From Terrisporobacter mayombei (GTDB taxonomy: Bacteria > Bacillota > Clostridia > Peptostreptococcales > Peptostreptococcaceae), in assembly GCF_020748465.1 (NCBI RefSeq), contig NZ_JAHZMP010000006.1, positions 1 through 64,000 on the forward strand: a DNA stretch of 64,000 nucleotides, given 5' to 3'. Each line of letters begins with the position of its first letter. Position 1 is the stretch's first letter. The notes under the pieces were generated by a model. The model was given only the letters and a program-made list of their open reading frames with translations, was not told where the DNA came from and searched no databases. Shown here piece by piece: positions 1 through 8,641 of this stretch. Both the position numbers and the translations under genes were made by a program.

Positions 1-208
<208 letters not shown>

Positions 209-340
209 AAGTTGTCCAATTGCTCAGCTAATCATTATCTGAATATCTGGCTTGGTTTGTTTGTGTTTAATTCTTAAAGAATTAATTTATTATTAACCTA
301 CTGTTTAATTTTCAAAGTTCTTTTTGTTTCAACTTTTTTA

Positions 341-369
341 ATTTTAACAAAATCAAAAGTTCATGTCAA
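341..369 (-). promoter_or_regulatory. rRNA operon promoter P2
   Basis: On the minus strand there is TTGACA (369-364), a 17-bp spacer and TAAAAT (346-341), a near-consensus vegetative promoter pointing into the 16S gene about 130 bp downstream. The leader after it contains a boxA-like stretch (AGAACTTTGAAAATTAAAC, about 308-326), as expected for an antiterminated rRNA transcript. Confidence 0.85.
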
Positions 370-423
370 CACCTTTTTTTATATTTTATTTTCAGTGTTT
401 GCCTCTCATTGAGGACATGTATA

Positions 424-452
424 ACTATACCATCATAATAATTATTGGTCAA
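424..452 (-). promoter_or_regulatory. rRNA operon promoter P1
   Basis: TTGACC (452-447), a 17-bp spacer and TATAGT (429-424) on the minus strand form a second promoter 83 bp upstream of P2. Tandem promoters are usual for rRNA operons. The stretch 453-657 further upstream is AT-rich, and I see no gene in it. Confidence 0.8.
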
Positions 453-657
453 GGCTTTTTTTATTTTTTCTGAAATATTTAAAACCTCTTTTGGGTACCT
501 TATAGTCACATATTCCATAAACCCAAAAATCAATATTACTATTGCTAATAAAAATAAAACACTAATTCACATAAATTCTCTTCTCTAACTACTCACTATT
601 TTTCTTGCGAATAATACAAATACCAAATTTTACTTTAGACAAACATTTTGATTTCAT

Positions 658-699
658 AAAATAAGCTGAAACATAAATGTATGCTTCAGCTTATTTTTA
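658..699. terminator. Bidirectional hairpin terminator
   Basis: An inverted repeat of AAAATAAGCTGAA with its complement, with T-rich flanks on both strands, ends the minus-strand surface-protein transcript just upstream of the rRNA promoters and insulates the rRNA operon. Confidence 0.85.
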
Positions 700-713
700 A
701 GATATATTAATTT

Positions 714-3700
714 CTAGTCGTTTTTATTTTTTCTAATAATAAAGAATAATCCACCTATTGCCGTTATTCCCATTATCAAATATCCAACTGATGAAGGATC
801 TCCTGTTTGTACATTACTGCCATTTCCAGATGAATTTTGATCTGAATTATCATTATTTTGATTTCCATCTTGATCTTGGTTATCATTTCCTAAGTTTTGA
901 TCTTGGTCATCATCTACATCTTGGTCTTCGTCTTGATCTTGATCATCGTCTTGATCTCCATCTCCAGGATTTGTTGATTCATTACCTTTTACAACTGTTT
1001 TTGTAACTTCTAAAGTTTCATATCCTTCTTTTGTCATTTTAACTGATACGGTCTTTCCTTTTTCTAAAGCAGGTATTTCTACTTCAAAAGTTCCATCTTC
1101 ATCTACTGAGCCATTTCCTACTAATGTTCCATCAACATAAATTTCTATATTTGCCCCGGTTTCACCTTTACCTGTTACTACTTTATCTGTAGTTTTTATG
1201 TCATTTACTTCTAGGTCTTTTTCAAATTTTTCTAGTATTTGACTTAATGCATCGTTTAATTTTTCAATACCTTCTACAAATCCTTTTTGAGCATCTGTTA
1301 ATGCATTATATTTTTCTTTTGCAGATAATACAGATTCATGATCTGATTCAGTTATTTTTTCTGGTAATGCATTTATTAGTTCATCAACTTCCTTAGCTTT
1401 TGCTAAATTTTCTTCTGCCTTAGATATGGCAGATTTTAATGATTCAACTTTTTCTTTTTCTGTTACATATGATTTTACTTCATCACTTAATTTATTATAT
1501 GCACCTAATTTATCTTTAGCAGCTTCTAGTTTTTCTTTATTATTAATATTTTCTACAACATAATCTCTTATATAGTTATCAAATTTATCTGCTATAGCTA
1601 TTTGTTCTATATTAGCTTTTATTTTATCAAAATTTCCTACTGCTTCTTCATCTTCACTAAAATAGAATTTAGATCTATCATTTAACGCTTTATGTCTTTT
1701 AACTAAAGATTTAGCAGTTTCTAATTCCTTTCTATCTATTGATGTTTTAAGTTTTTTCACATCTGATGCAAGCTCTTTTGCCATTTGTTCATAAGCTTTT
1801 TCTTCATCGATTCCTAATAATATTTCATCAATCTTAGCTTTTGCATTTTTAACTTCTTCTTTAGATTTTTGAGAATCACTCATAGCATCATAAGCTGCTA
1901 AAAATGCTGTTACTTTATCTAAATCATCTTCCGTTGCAGGACTTGGAATGCTGTTTAATATAGATAAAAGATTTTCAACTTCTAATTTATCAATTTCATT
2001 TAGACTACTCGTTAATTTGTCTAATATCGCTTGAGCTACTAATGATTTTTGATAAGCATTTAAGCTATCATATAGTTCTTTCAATCCTAGAACATAGCCT
2101 TTAGTTTCTTGTGAAAATCCTCCAGATAAATCAATATCGTTAACTTTTGAAATAAATTCATCGACTACTTTTTGATCTTCGTCTTTCATTGAAGCTATTG
2201 TTTTTTCAGCATCAATTAATATATCTAAGTTAGTAACTTTTTGTTTGAATTCATCATTTAAAGCTTCATAAGCCTTTCTTGCTTCTTTAACTTGCTCTTC
2301 TTTTTCTAAAGTAATTTCACCCAAAGCATCTATTTTTTCCATTACTATTTTAGCAGGGTTTTTCTTTACAGTTACTATTGCTATTATTGTTTTATTTCCT
2401 ATTTTTGCATTTACTTTTGTAGTTCCTGCTTTTTTAGCTGTTAAAAGTCCACCTTCTGATATAGTAGCTACATTTTTATCTTCTACTGACCAAGTTACTT
2501 TACCTAATGAACAACCTGGTGCGCCTTTAACTTCTAATTGCTTAGTTTCATCATCATATAATTCTACATCATCTAATGTATAATTGATTTGATCTTGCAT
2601 ATCATAAAGTGAAGATTTACCATCTAAAAATCTTTGATAAGCAACTAAAGCATACATTCCTTGGTCTGTAGCCATAGCATCTGTGTTCATATCTAGTACG
2701 TGTTTAAATCCGCCACCTTCACTATAGAATTGCATTATTCCCGTTAATAAATTACTTTCTTTTCCTGTTTTACTATTTACTTTTATAAATCTTTCATCTT
2801 CTAATGGATCTATACCAAGTGCAGTAAGAGCCACTATAACTTGTGCTGTAGATTCACTATTCATTGATCCCCAGCTATTATATGCTCCGTTATCTAATTG
2901 TAATTTTGAAAGTTGAGTTAATCCTCTATCTACTGCAGATTTTACTTTTTCATTAGTTTTATAGTATGGTGCTAAAGATTGAATAGCCATTGCTGTTATA
3001 TCTGGATCTGGTGAATTACCTGTTAATGCCCATCCGCCAATTTCTCCTGATGTTTGAGTTATTTCTTTATCTAATATATAATCTATTAGCATTTCTCTCG
3101 TAGTTTGAGTTTTACCTTCTGGTGCTTTTGCTATGTCATATCCTCTAGTATCTAAAGCTATAAGAGCAAATATAGGTCCATTTATACCTTGTCTTTTGAC
3201 ACCATTAAAGTCTCCAAGTGGTGCTACCATGCTATATCCACCCACATCAGTAGCATCTAATCCTATTGAAGAAAATCCTAAAATAAGCCTAGAATATTCT
3301 GTGTATTTAGCTGCATGAAGTTTTCCATTTTTACTTTTTACATACTCAACAACATTATCTTCATATGTTTTGTAGTATCCTTTAGGTACTTCTATTCCAC
3401 CTCTTGCTAAACTTAGTACAGTCCATTCACCACTAAATGTTCCAAATCCAGCTTCTGGTACAGTTTTCAATAAATAAGCACCTGTTTCTTTTATTGCATT
3501 AGAAACAGATTGGTTTATTTTATCTTTTTCATATTTTTTTATACTAGCTTGTAGATTTTCAGTTGCAGATTTTACTTTTGCTTCAGTAGTTTCCATATCT
3601 TGAAGCACTTTCATTGCCTCATCATATGCCTTTTTTACTTCTTTATTTTGAAGTAGTTTTTCTTTTTCTTCTGAACTATTAACTGTTGCTATAGCCGTAG

Positions 3701-4316
3701 TTAACTTATCTTTAACTGGTGGATTTACTAATGCATCTCCTCCACCCATAAATGTTGATCCTAAATCACTACCATATCCCCAAACTGTGTATTGCCATCT
3801 CATTACGTCTCCATCTTTTAAATTATATTGTCCAGCTCCGTAATTTGGGAACCAATTGTTCACGGCATACATCCAACCTGACATAAAAGTATAGTCAAAC
3901 TCTCCTAGCCAGTCTTCCCTATTTCTTCCACCTGGTTCATTGCATTCTTTAAGAATATATTCTGGTATTTTAGCATCCCTATGATCTTTATCTTTAACAC
4001 TTGCCAGATAGAATGATTGTCCTAATACTCCTGATTGATCACCTATACTTCCTGTGTATTCGTAGCTACCTTTCCCCAAATTTTCCTCAATCATTCTAGT
4101 TATTACTGTTGCTCCTGTATCGCCTTCATATATAGGCACCAAAACTGGTTCAATAATATAACCAAGGCCTAGAGTGAATTTTTCCATACTTACAGTAACA
4201 TTTCCTATAGGATTCTTTTCATCTGCATAGGCAGTAGGTACTTTTATAAAACATGCCGAAATTGTAAGTATTAGCGCTGTTAATACTGATATAAACCTTT
4301 TTAATACCCTCTTCAT
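714..4316 (-). CDS. Wall-associated DUF4430/alpha-alpha toroid surface protein (1200 aa), transcobalamin-like domain set
   Basis: Function unknown. The start ATG at 4316 is chosen over an upstream in-frame codon because GGGGGAGA lies just 5' of it and the protein then opens with a signal peptide (charged MKRVLKRF, hydrophobic core, AYA cleavage near residue 31). Domains in order: DUF4430 (about 50-185; SGWMYAVNNWFPNYG and LKDGDVMRWQYT are typical of the transcobalamin-like C-terminal domain); linker helix; prenyltransferase/squalene-cyclase-like alpha-alpha repeats (about 300-570, with LDNGAYNSWGSMNSESTA); a Big_2-like Ig domain (about 580-655); long helical FIVAR-like repeats (660-1030); another Ig-like domain (about 1040-1110); a D/Q/N-rich linker; VQTGD at 1169-1173, a membrane segment and a KNKND tail, which is a sorting-signal-like anchor lacking the canonical Leu-Pro. 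DUF4430 plus an alpha-alpha barrel is the domain pair of vertebrate cobalamin carriers, so corrinoid or other ligand capture is a hypothesis. It is transcribed alone. Confidence 0.85.
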   Translation of the reverse strand: MKRVLKRFISVLTALILTISACFIKVPTAYADEKNPIGNVTVSMEKFTLGLGYIIEPVLVPIYEGDTGATVITRMIEENLGKGSYEYTGSIGDQSGVLGQSFYLASVKDKDHRDAKIPEYILKECNEPGGRNREDWLGEFDYTFMSGWMYAVNNWFPNYGAGQYNLKDGDVMRWQYTVWGYGSDLGSTFMGGGDALVNPPVKDKLTTAIATVNSSEEKEKLLQNKEVKKAYDEAMKVLQDMETTEAKVKSATENLQASIKKYEKDKINQSVSNAIKETGAYLLKTVPEAGFGTFSGEWTVLSLARGGIEVPKGYYKTYEDNVVEYVKSKNGKLHAAKYTEYSRLILGFSSIGLDATDVGGYSMVAPLGDFNGVKRQGINGPIFALIALDTRGYDIAKAPEGKTQTTREMLIDYILDKEITQTSGEIGGWALTGNSPDPDITAMAIQSLAPYYKTNEKVKSAVDRGLTQLSKLQLDNGAYNSWGSMNSESTAQVIVALTALGIDPLEDERFIKVNSKTGKESNLLTGIMQFYSEGGGFKHVLDMNTDAMATDQGMYALVAYQRFLDGKSSLYDMQDQINYTLDDVELYDDETKQLEVKGAPGCSLGKVTWSVEDKNVATISEGGLLTAKKAGTTKVNAKIGNKTIIAIVTVKKNPAKIVMEKIDALGEITLEKEEQVKEARKAYEALNDEFKQKVTNLDILIDAEKTIASMKDEDQKVVDEFISKVNDIDLSGGFSQETKGYVLGLKELYDSLNAYQKSLVAQAILDKLTSSLNEIDKLEVENLLSILNSIPSPATEDDLDKVTAFLAAYDAMSDSQKSKEEVKNAKAKIDEILLGIDEEKAYEQMAKELASDVKKLKTSIDRKELETAKSLVKRHKALNDRSKFYFSEDEEAVGNFDKIKANIEQIAIADKFDNYIRDYVVENINNKEKLEAAKDKLGAYNKLSDEVKSYVTEKEKVESLKSAISKAEENLAKAKEVDELINALPEKITESDHESVLSAKEKYNALTDAQKGFVEGIEKLNDALSQILEKFEKDLEVNDIKTTDKVVTGKGETGANIEIYVDGTLVGNGSVDEDGTFEVEIPALEKGKTVSVKMTKEGYETLEVTKTVVKGNESTNPGDGDQDDDQDQDEDQDVDDDQDQNLGNDNQDQDGNQNNDNSDQNSSGNGSNVQTGDPSSVGYLIMGITAIGGLFFIIRKNKND

Positions 4317-4466
4317 ATATTCTCCCCCTTCTACTAATTTTGTTACTATTTTGTTACTATTTAATTGTAATTGTATTTTCATGTCTATTCAGTATGATTT
4401 TAGGGTAGCACTAAGGTAGTAATACTATTAAACTACTACTTTTTAAGGCTCAGTTATTTTCTTATA

Positions 4467-4511
4467 AAAAAAGTAGTACATCTAAATTTATAGATATACT
4501 ACTTTTTTATT
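4467..4511 (-). terminator. Terminator of the DUF4846 gene
   Basis: AAAAAGTAGTA and TACTACTTTTT arms with a partly paired inner stem, followed by T residues on the minus strand, directly after the DUF4846 stop codon. Confidence 0.75.
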
Positions 4512-4520
4512 ATTTATTTT

Positions 4521-5414
4521 TTAATAATTCAATCGTCTAAAACATTCTTTTTCAAAAGTATATCCAGGAGTTTTAAATGGATATTTAATATCAGACACAT
4601 AATACCAAGGGTTGTTGTCTCCTCTATTGCTTTTTAATATATGAAATTCTTGAGCAGGCATATATCCTTGAGCCAATAAAAACGCTTTTTCTCCCTTATC
4701 ATTTTCACACATATCAACAACTATTACCACATGTCCTGGACTTCCACCAGTAAGAAAAATATCTCCTATTTGCATTTCATCCAATTTAATTTTTTTTGAT
4801 TCTTCTTCAAGGGATAAAGTACTTGCATAAGCAAAAACCATATTAAGATAACTTTCAAATGATTCTTTGGAATCGTCAAACTTGCTTGTTTTTACCCATG
4901 ATGAGCTATTTCCATTAGTCTTAACTCTGTATCCATTTCTCCATTTTTCATAATCACATAAGAAACCATCTACAAAGTGAAATTTGATTTTATCAAACTG
5001 TTTGCGTTCATAAAAATATTCCGCATATACTCTAATTACGGAATCAGCACATTGTTGTAAGTTCCTATCCCCAAGATACATGTCAAAGACAGCTGTATGA
5101 GCACTTTGATTGGCCTTTTCTTTACCATTGTAAAGTAATACAGGCGAGCCATCTTTTTTTAATGGATATTGACGTAAAAATTCCACCAAGTTGTTTTTAT
5201 CACATGAAGTTCGGGTAAATCCTTCTGGAGTATTTATTCTACTCTCTAAAATTTTACCATCTTTATTAATATAATTGTAAGTTGATATATCTTTGCTAGA
5301 TGTTTTGTTTTCTGTTGTTTGACTTGTTCCTGCTTGTTTAGATATATTTTTCCACAATAAAGGTAAACCAATTAACACTATTACTAATAAAACAATTCGT
5401 AATGATTTTTTCAT
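4521..5414 (-). CDS. DUF4846 domain secreted/membrane-anchored protein (297 aa)
   Basis: The start ATG at 5414 follows GGAGGGG and gives an N-terminal hydrophobic segment (MKKSLRIVLLVIVLIGLPLLW), so the product is exported or membrane-anchored. The remainder matches DUF4846 in layout: a conserved N-terminal region after a Ser/Thr-rich linker, VIRVYAEYFYE and HFVDGFLCDYEKWR in the middle, and a C-terminal part with MQIGDIFLTGGSPGHVVIVVD and LAQGYMPAQEFHIL. The GSPGHVVIVVD segment recalls the catalytic His strand of papain-like peptidoglycan enzymes, but no catalytic triad is proven. It sits alone between two terminators, so no operon partner hints at its role. Family assignment is from recognition of the motifs; activity is unknown. 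Confidence 0.85.
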   Translation of the reverse strand: MKKSLRIVLLVIVLIGLPLLWKNISKQAGTSQTTENKTSSKDISTYNYINKDGKILESRINTPEGFTRTSCDKNNLVEFLRQYPLKKDGSPVLLYNGKEKANQSAHTAVFDMYLGDRNLQQCADSVIRVYAEYFYERKQFDKIKFHFVDGFLCDYEKWRNGYRVKTNGNSSSWVKTSKFDDSKESFESYLNMVFAYASTLSLEEESKKIKLDEMQIGDIFLTGGSPGHVVIVVDMCENDKGEKAFLLAQGYMPAQEFHILKSNRGDNNPWYYVSDIKYPFKTPGYTFEKECFRRLNY

Positions 5415-5513
5415 AGACCCCTCCTCACAATTGTAATTATTCCCCATATATAATACCACAATCTCTCATATTCACCTAATTTTTACCAATTTATATAATT
5501 TTGCATTACAAAA

Positions 5514-5540
5514 AAGATAGGATATTAAATACCCTATCTT
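5514..5540 (-). terminator. Terminator of the hydrogenase gene
   Basis: AAGATAGG/CCTATCTT hairpin with a T6 tail on the minus strand, 15 bp after the hydrogenase stop codon. Confidence 0.8.
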
Positions 5541-5555
5541 ATGTTTGCTATAATT

Positions 5556-7496
5556 TTATTTTTTTCTTCTTACAAAGTATCTAGTATGAAGTAATTCATG
5601 AGCTTTATGGCTTAATGGATAATCTAAATACTTGTCATAAATAGCTTGTACTGCTGGATTTTCCTTAGAAACTCTCATATCTTTACTTCTATCTATGCTA
5701 TTTAGTCCTTCTCCACGCTTTTGTAAAATTTCATCTCTGTTTTTCCTAACTTTAGGTTGGCCACCACCACCAACACATCCACCAGGACAAGCCATAATTT
5801 CTATAGCGTGGAAAAATTCTTCTCCACTTCTTATTTTATCAAGCATTTTTCCTGCTTCTTCTAATCCGTGGGCTACACCTATTCTAAGTTTAATATCTCC
5901 AACTTCCACATCACAAGATCTAAATCCATCAAATCCTCTAAGTGAGTGGAATTCTACATTTTCAATTTGTTCGCCTGTCATATTTTCAAGAGCAGTTCTA
6001 AGAGCTGATTCTATAACTCCACCAGTTCTACCAAATATTACACCTGCCCCTGTATATTCACCAAGTATTTGGTCTATATCTTCATCTTCAATCTCTTTTA
6101 AATCTATTCCTGAATCTTGGAATATTTTTATTAATTCTCTTGTAGTTATTACATAGTCAACGTCGTAGTTTAATCCACGAGAAAATTCTGGTCTAGATGC
6201 TTCGTATTTTTTCGCAATACAAGGCATTATAGCAACAGATGTTACCTCATCTCTTATTAGACCTTTTTCTTTTGCCCAAATATCTTTAGCTACTGTTGCG
6301 AACATTTGCATTGGAGATTTTGCAGTTGATGGTACATCAAGCATGTCACCATAGTTTTGCTCTATAAATTTAACCCACGCTGGACAGCATGATGTTAGCA
6401 TTGGTAATTTTACACTTTCGTCTCCTGCGAAATGTCTTTCTAATCTATCTTGTAGTTCTGCCGCTTCTTCCATAATGGTTAAATCAGCTGCCCAGTTTGT
6501 ATCGAATACATAGTCTACACCTAATTTTCTAAGACCTGCTGCAAGTTTTTTCTCCACATTATCTCCTGGCTCAAAACCAAAAGCTTCACCTATGGTAACT
6601 CTTATGGCAGGTGCCATTTGTGTAATTACAAGTTTATTAGGAGTAGATAAGTCTCTTATAAACTTTAAAGTGTTGTCTCCAGCTGTAATAGCATCCACTG
6701 GGCATGTTGATACACATCTACCACAATGAGTACATCTATTATAGTCAATTTTATGTTTTTGCTTACGCTCACCTGCTATACAATCTACTGGACATACTCT
6801 TTTACAAGCTCCACATCCTATACATTTGTCTGTAATAGTAAGTTTTATTAAGTTATTACACTGCATAGTGTAGCATTTGTCTTCCTCTATATGTTCACTA
6901 ATTTCATCGTAGAAATTTTGTAAAATTTCTTCCATAATATTGTGTTCTTGATTTAAATCTTCTTTTATTTGTTCTGCTATAGTTCTAAGTAAGTAAACAT
7001 CGCGCATATTTGATTTTCCCTTACTTATTCTATCTAGAATTCTCCAAACTCTTTCAATTTGATCTTTTACTTTGGCATAATCCTCTAAGGATTTTCCATT
7101 TTGCATTGACCCTATTACAGAATCCATATAGAATTTGGAATATTGAACTATACAATCTTCTTCTGACAATACATTGATTGCCCTAATATAGTTATCAAAT
7201 AATGCAAAATCTAATTCTTTATCTAAATCTTTTTTACATAAAAATCTTCCATATGGCGGAACCCCAATATGTGCTCCTTTGAAAGCTCTTTTATCTAATA
7301 TGCCCCCAGCTAATTCAATAATATCTGCAAGTGTGGCACCTTCTGGAACATCAACAATCCCACTGTTGTTTACTCTTCCACATATAGCCACTTTTCTTGT
7401 GCTGCTTTGGGTCATGTTTTTTAATTCATCTTCACTAAATACAGAAAAAACAGATCCTCTATTACTATGTAACATAGTTGGCTTAGTATTTGTCAT
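5556..7496 (-). CDS. Monomeric [FeFe] hydrogenase with N-terminal SLBB/NuoF-like extension (646 aa)
   Basis: Catalyses reversible proton reduction at an H-cluster, probably in the cytoplasm. The start ATG at 7496 has AAGGAG eight bases upstream; a GTG nine bases earlier overlaps that site. Domains: SLBB (about 36-97, RKVAICGRVNNSGIVDVPEG); a helical region (103-185) resembling the NuoF C-terminal Fe-S domain; a 2[4Fe-4S] ferredoxin (225-271, CIGCGACKRVCPVDC and CTHCGRCVSTCP); the H-cluster domain with TSCCPAW (368-374), MPCIAKKYE (425-433) and MACPGGCVGGGGQP (568-581); and the small-subunit-like tail. All four H-cluster cysteines are present. There is no [2Fe-2S] domain and no NADH-binding domain. 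The NuoF-like part has lost the CxxCxxC ligands. The gene is monocistronic with its own promoter. Electron donor unknown: ferredoxin, or a separate NADH module. Confidence 0.95.
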   Translation of the reverse strand: MTNTKPTMLHSNRGSVFSVFSEDELKNMTQSSTRKVAICGRVNNSGIVDVPEGATLADIIELAGGILDKRAFKGAHIGVPPYGRFLCKKDLDKELDFALFDNYIRAINVLSEEDCIVQYSKFYMDSVIGSMQNGKSLEDYAKVKDQIERVWRILDRISKGKSNMRDVYLLRTIAEQIKEDLNQEHNIMEEILQNFYDEISEHIEEDKCYTMQCNNLIKLTITDKCIGCGACKRVCPVDCIAGERKQKHKIDYNRCTHCGRCVSTCPVDAITAGDNTLKFIRDLSTPNKLVITQMAPAIRVTIGEAFGFEPGDNVEKKLAAGLRKLGVDYVFDTNWAADLTIMEEAAELQDRLERHFAGDESVKLPMLTSCCPAWVKFIEQNYGDMLDVPSTAKSPMQMFATVAKDIWAKEKGLIRDEVTSVAIMPCIAKKYEASRPEFSRGLNYDVDYVITTRELIKIFQDSGIDLKEIEDEDIDQILGEYTGAGVIFGRTGGVIESALRTALENMTGEQIENVEFHSLRGFDGFRSCDVEVGDIKLRIGVAHGLEEAGKMLDKIRSGEEFFHAIEIMACPGGCVGGGGQPKVRKNRDEILQKRGEGLNSIDRSKDMRVSKENPAVQAIYDKYLDYPLSHKAHELLHTRYFVRRKK

Positions 7497-7545
7497 ATAA
7501 TCCACTCCTTTTTACACTTATGCTTAAATTATGCTACTTTCCCAC

Positions 7546-7574
7546 ATTATATACTCTAAATATATTTTTTACAA
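7546..7574 (-). promoter_or_regulatory. Hydrogenase promoter
   Basis: TTGTAA (7574-7569), a 17-bp spacer and TATAAT (7551-7546) on the minus strand, about 50 bp before the ATG. No clear Rex operator is seen. Nothing else is apparent in 7575-7714. Confidence 0.65.
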
Positions 7575-7714
7575 TTGCCTCCAAAATAGTTGGAAAATTG
7601 TGTATTTATAGACTTATTGAATACGTTTAAATAAAATACTTAATATAGACAAATGTATACCTTTTCTACATCTCAACAAAAAACTTTACTCAAACAATGA
7701 GCTAAAATAAAAAA

Positions 7715-7756
7715 TGCCGATGTAAATAAGAATTCACGTTCTTATTTACATCAGCC
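7715..7756 (-). terminator. Terminator of the pfkB-PTS-aldolase operon
   Basis: A 14-bp perfect stem (GATGTAAATAAGAA and complement) followed on the minus strand by TTTTTTATTTT, just after the aldolase stop codon. Confidence 0.85.
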
Positions 7757-7777
7757 TTTATATGGATTTAGATATTA

Positions 7778-8629
7778 TTAATTAGCTTGTTCTGCGCTTT
7801 TTACAACTAACATTTTTGACTTAACATATTCTTTTACTTCTTCTCTACCTTGAGAGTTGTATTTTTTAGGATCTATAGTATCAGGATTTTCATCTAATAC
7901 TTTTTTTACTCCCTTAGTAAAAGCTATTCTTAAATCTGTTGCATAGTTTACTTTACAAATTCCTCTGTTTACGCATTCTGTAACTATCTCATCAGGTACT
8001 CCAGATGTTCCATGAAGCACTAGAGGAATATCTACTACTTCTCTTATTTGTGATAATCTATTTAAATCTAACTTCGGTTCTCCCTTATATACACCATGAG
8101 CTGTCCCAATTGAAATTGCTAGAGAATCTGCTCCAGTTCTTTGGGCAAACTCTTTCGCTTGTGAAGGGTCTGTATATCCTCCCTCTCCACCGTCCAAGTC
8201 GTCTTCTTTTCCACCAACTTTTCCAAGTTCAGCCTCTACTGGAACATTTCCATTTTTACAAACATCTACTACTGATTTTGTTAAAGATATATTTTCTTCA
8301 AAGCTACCATGTGAGCCATCTATCATTATTGATGTATATCCATTTCTATATGCTTTCATTGCCAATTCAAAGCTATTTCCGTGGTCTAAATGTATTGCCA
8401 CTGGAACATTAGCTTTCTCAGCTGCTACTTTCACATTTGCATAAAAGTAATCAAAGTCAGCATATTTCACTGTTGATGGAGTTGTTTGCATTATAACTGG
8501 AGATTTTGTTTCTTCAGCTGCACTTACAACTGCCATTACCATTTCCATATTTTCCACATTAAATGCTCCTACTGCATATCCATTTTTTTGAGCATCTAAT
8601 AACATTTTTTTTGTAGTAACTAAAGCCAT
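7778..8629 (-). CDS. Class II fructose-/tagatose-bisphosphate aldolase (283 aa)
   Basis: Zinc-dependent aldolase that splits a ketohexose 1,6-bisphosphate into dihydroxyacetone phosphate and glyceraldehyde 3-phosphate. HLDHG carries the catalytic Asp82 and zinc ligand His83. Further zinc ligands are His178 in GTAHG and His206 in LHGTSG, and Glu134 lies in VEAELG. The C-terminal NYATD phosphate-binding motif is present and the length is normal for the family. It is the last gene of a three-gene operon, 12 bp after the PTS gene, with AAAGGAGAGAGG before the ATG. The upstream kinase makes the bisphosphate, so the operon forms a complete uptake-to-triose route. Fructose is likeliest; tagatose (GatY/KbaY type) cannot be excluded from sequence alone. 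Confidence 0.92.
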   Translation of the reverse strand: MALVTTKKMLLDAQKNGYAVGAFNVENMEMVMAVVSAAEETKSPVIMQTTPSTVKYADFDYFYANVKVAAEKANVPVAIHLDHGNSFELAMKAYRNGYTSIMIDGSHGSFEENISLTKSVVDVCKNGNVPVEAELGKVGGKEDDLDGGEGGYTDPSQAKEFAQRTGADSLAISIGTAHGVYKGEPKLDLNRLSQIREVVDIPLVLHGTSGVPDEIVTECVNRGICKVNYATDLRIAFTKGVKKVLDENPDTIDPKKYNSQGREEVKEYVKSKMLVVKSAEQAN

Positions 8630-8641
8630 TTCCTCTCTCCT

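Noticed and set aside
758..1006. Plus-strand open frame rich in His/Leu/Asp
   Set aside because: It is the antisense shadow of the D/Q/N-rich repeat region of the surface protein and has no ribosome site.
714..4520. A cobalamin riboswitch upstream of the DUF4430 surface protein
   Set aside because: No B12-box or matching structure is seen in 4317-4466; only short AAATAGTAAC-like repeats precede the gene.
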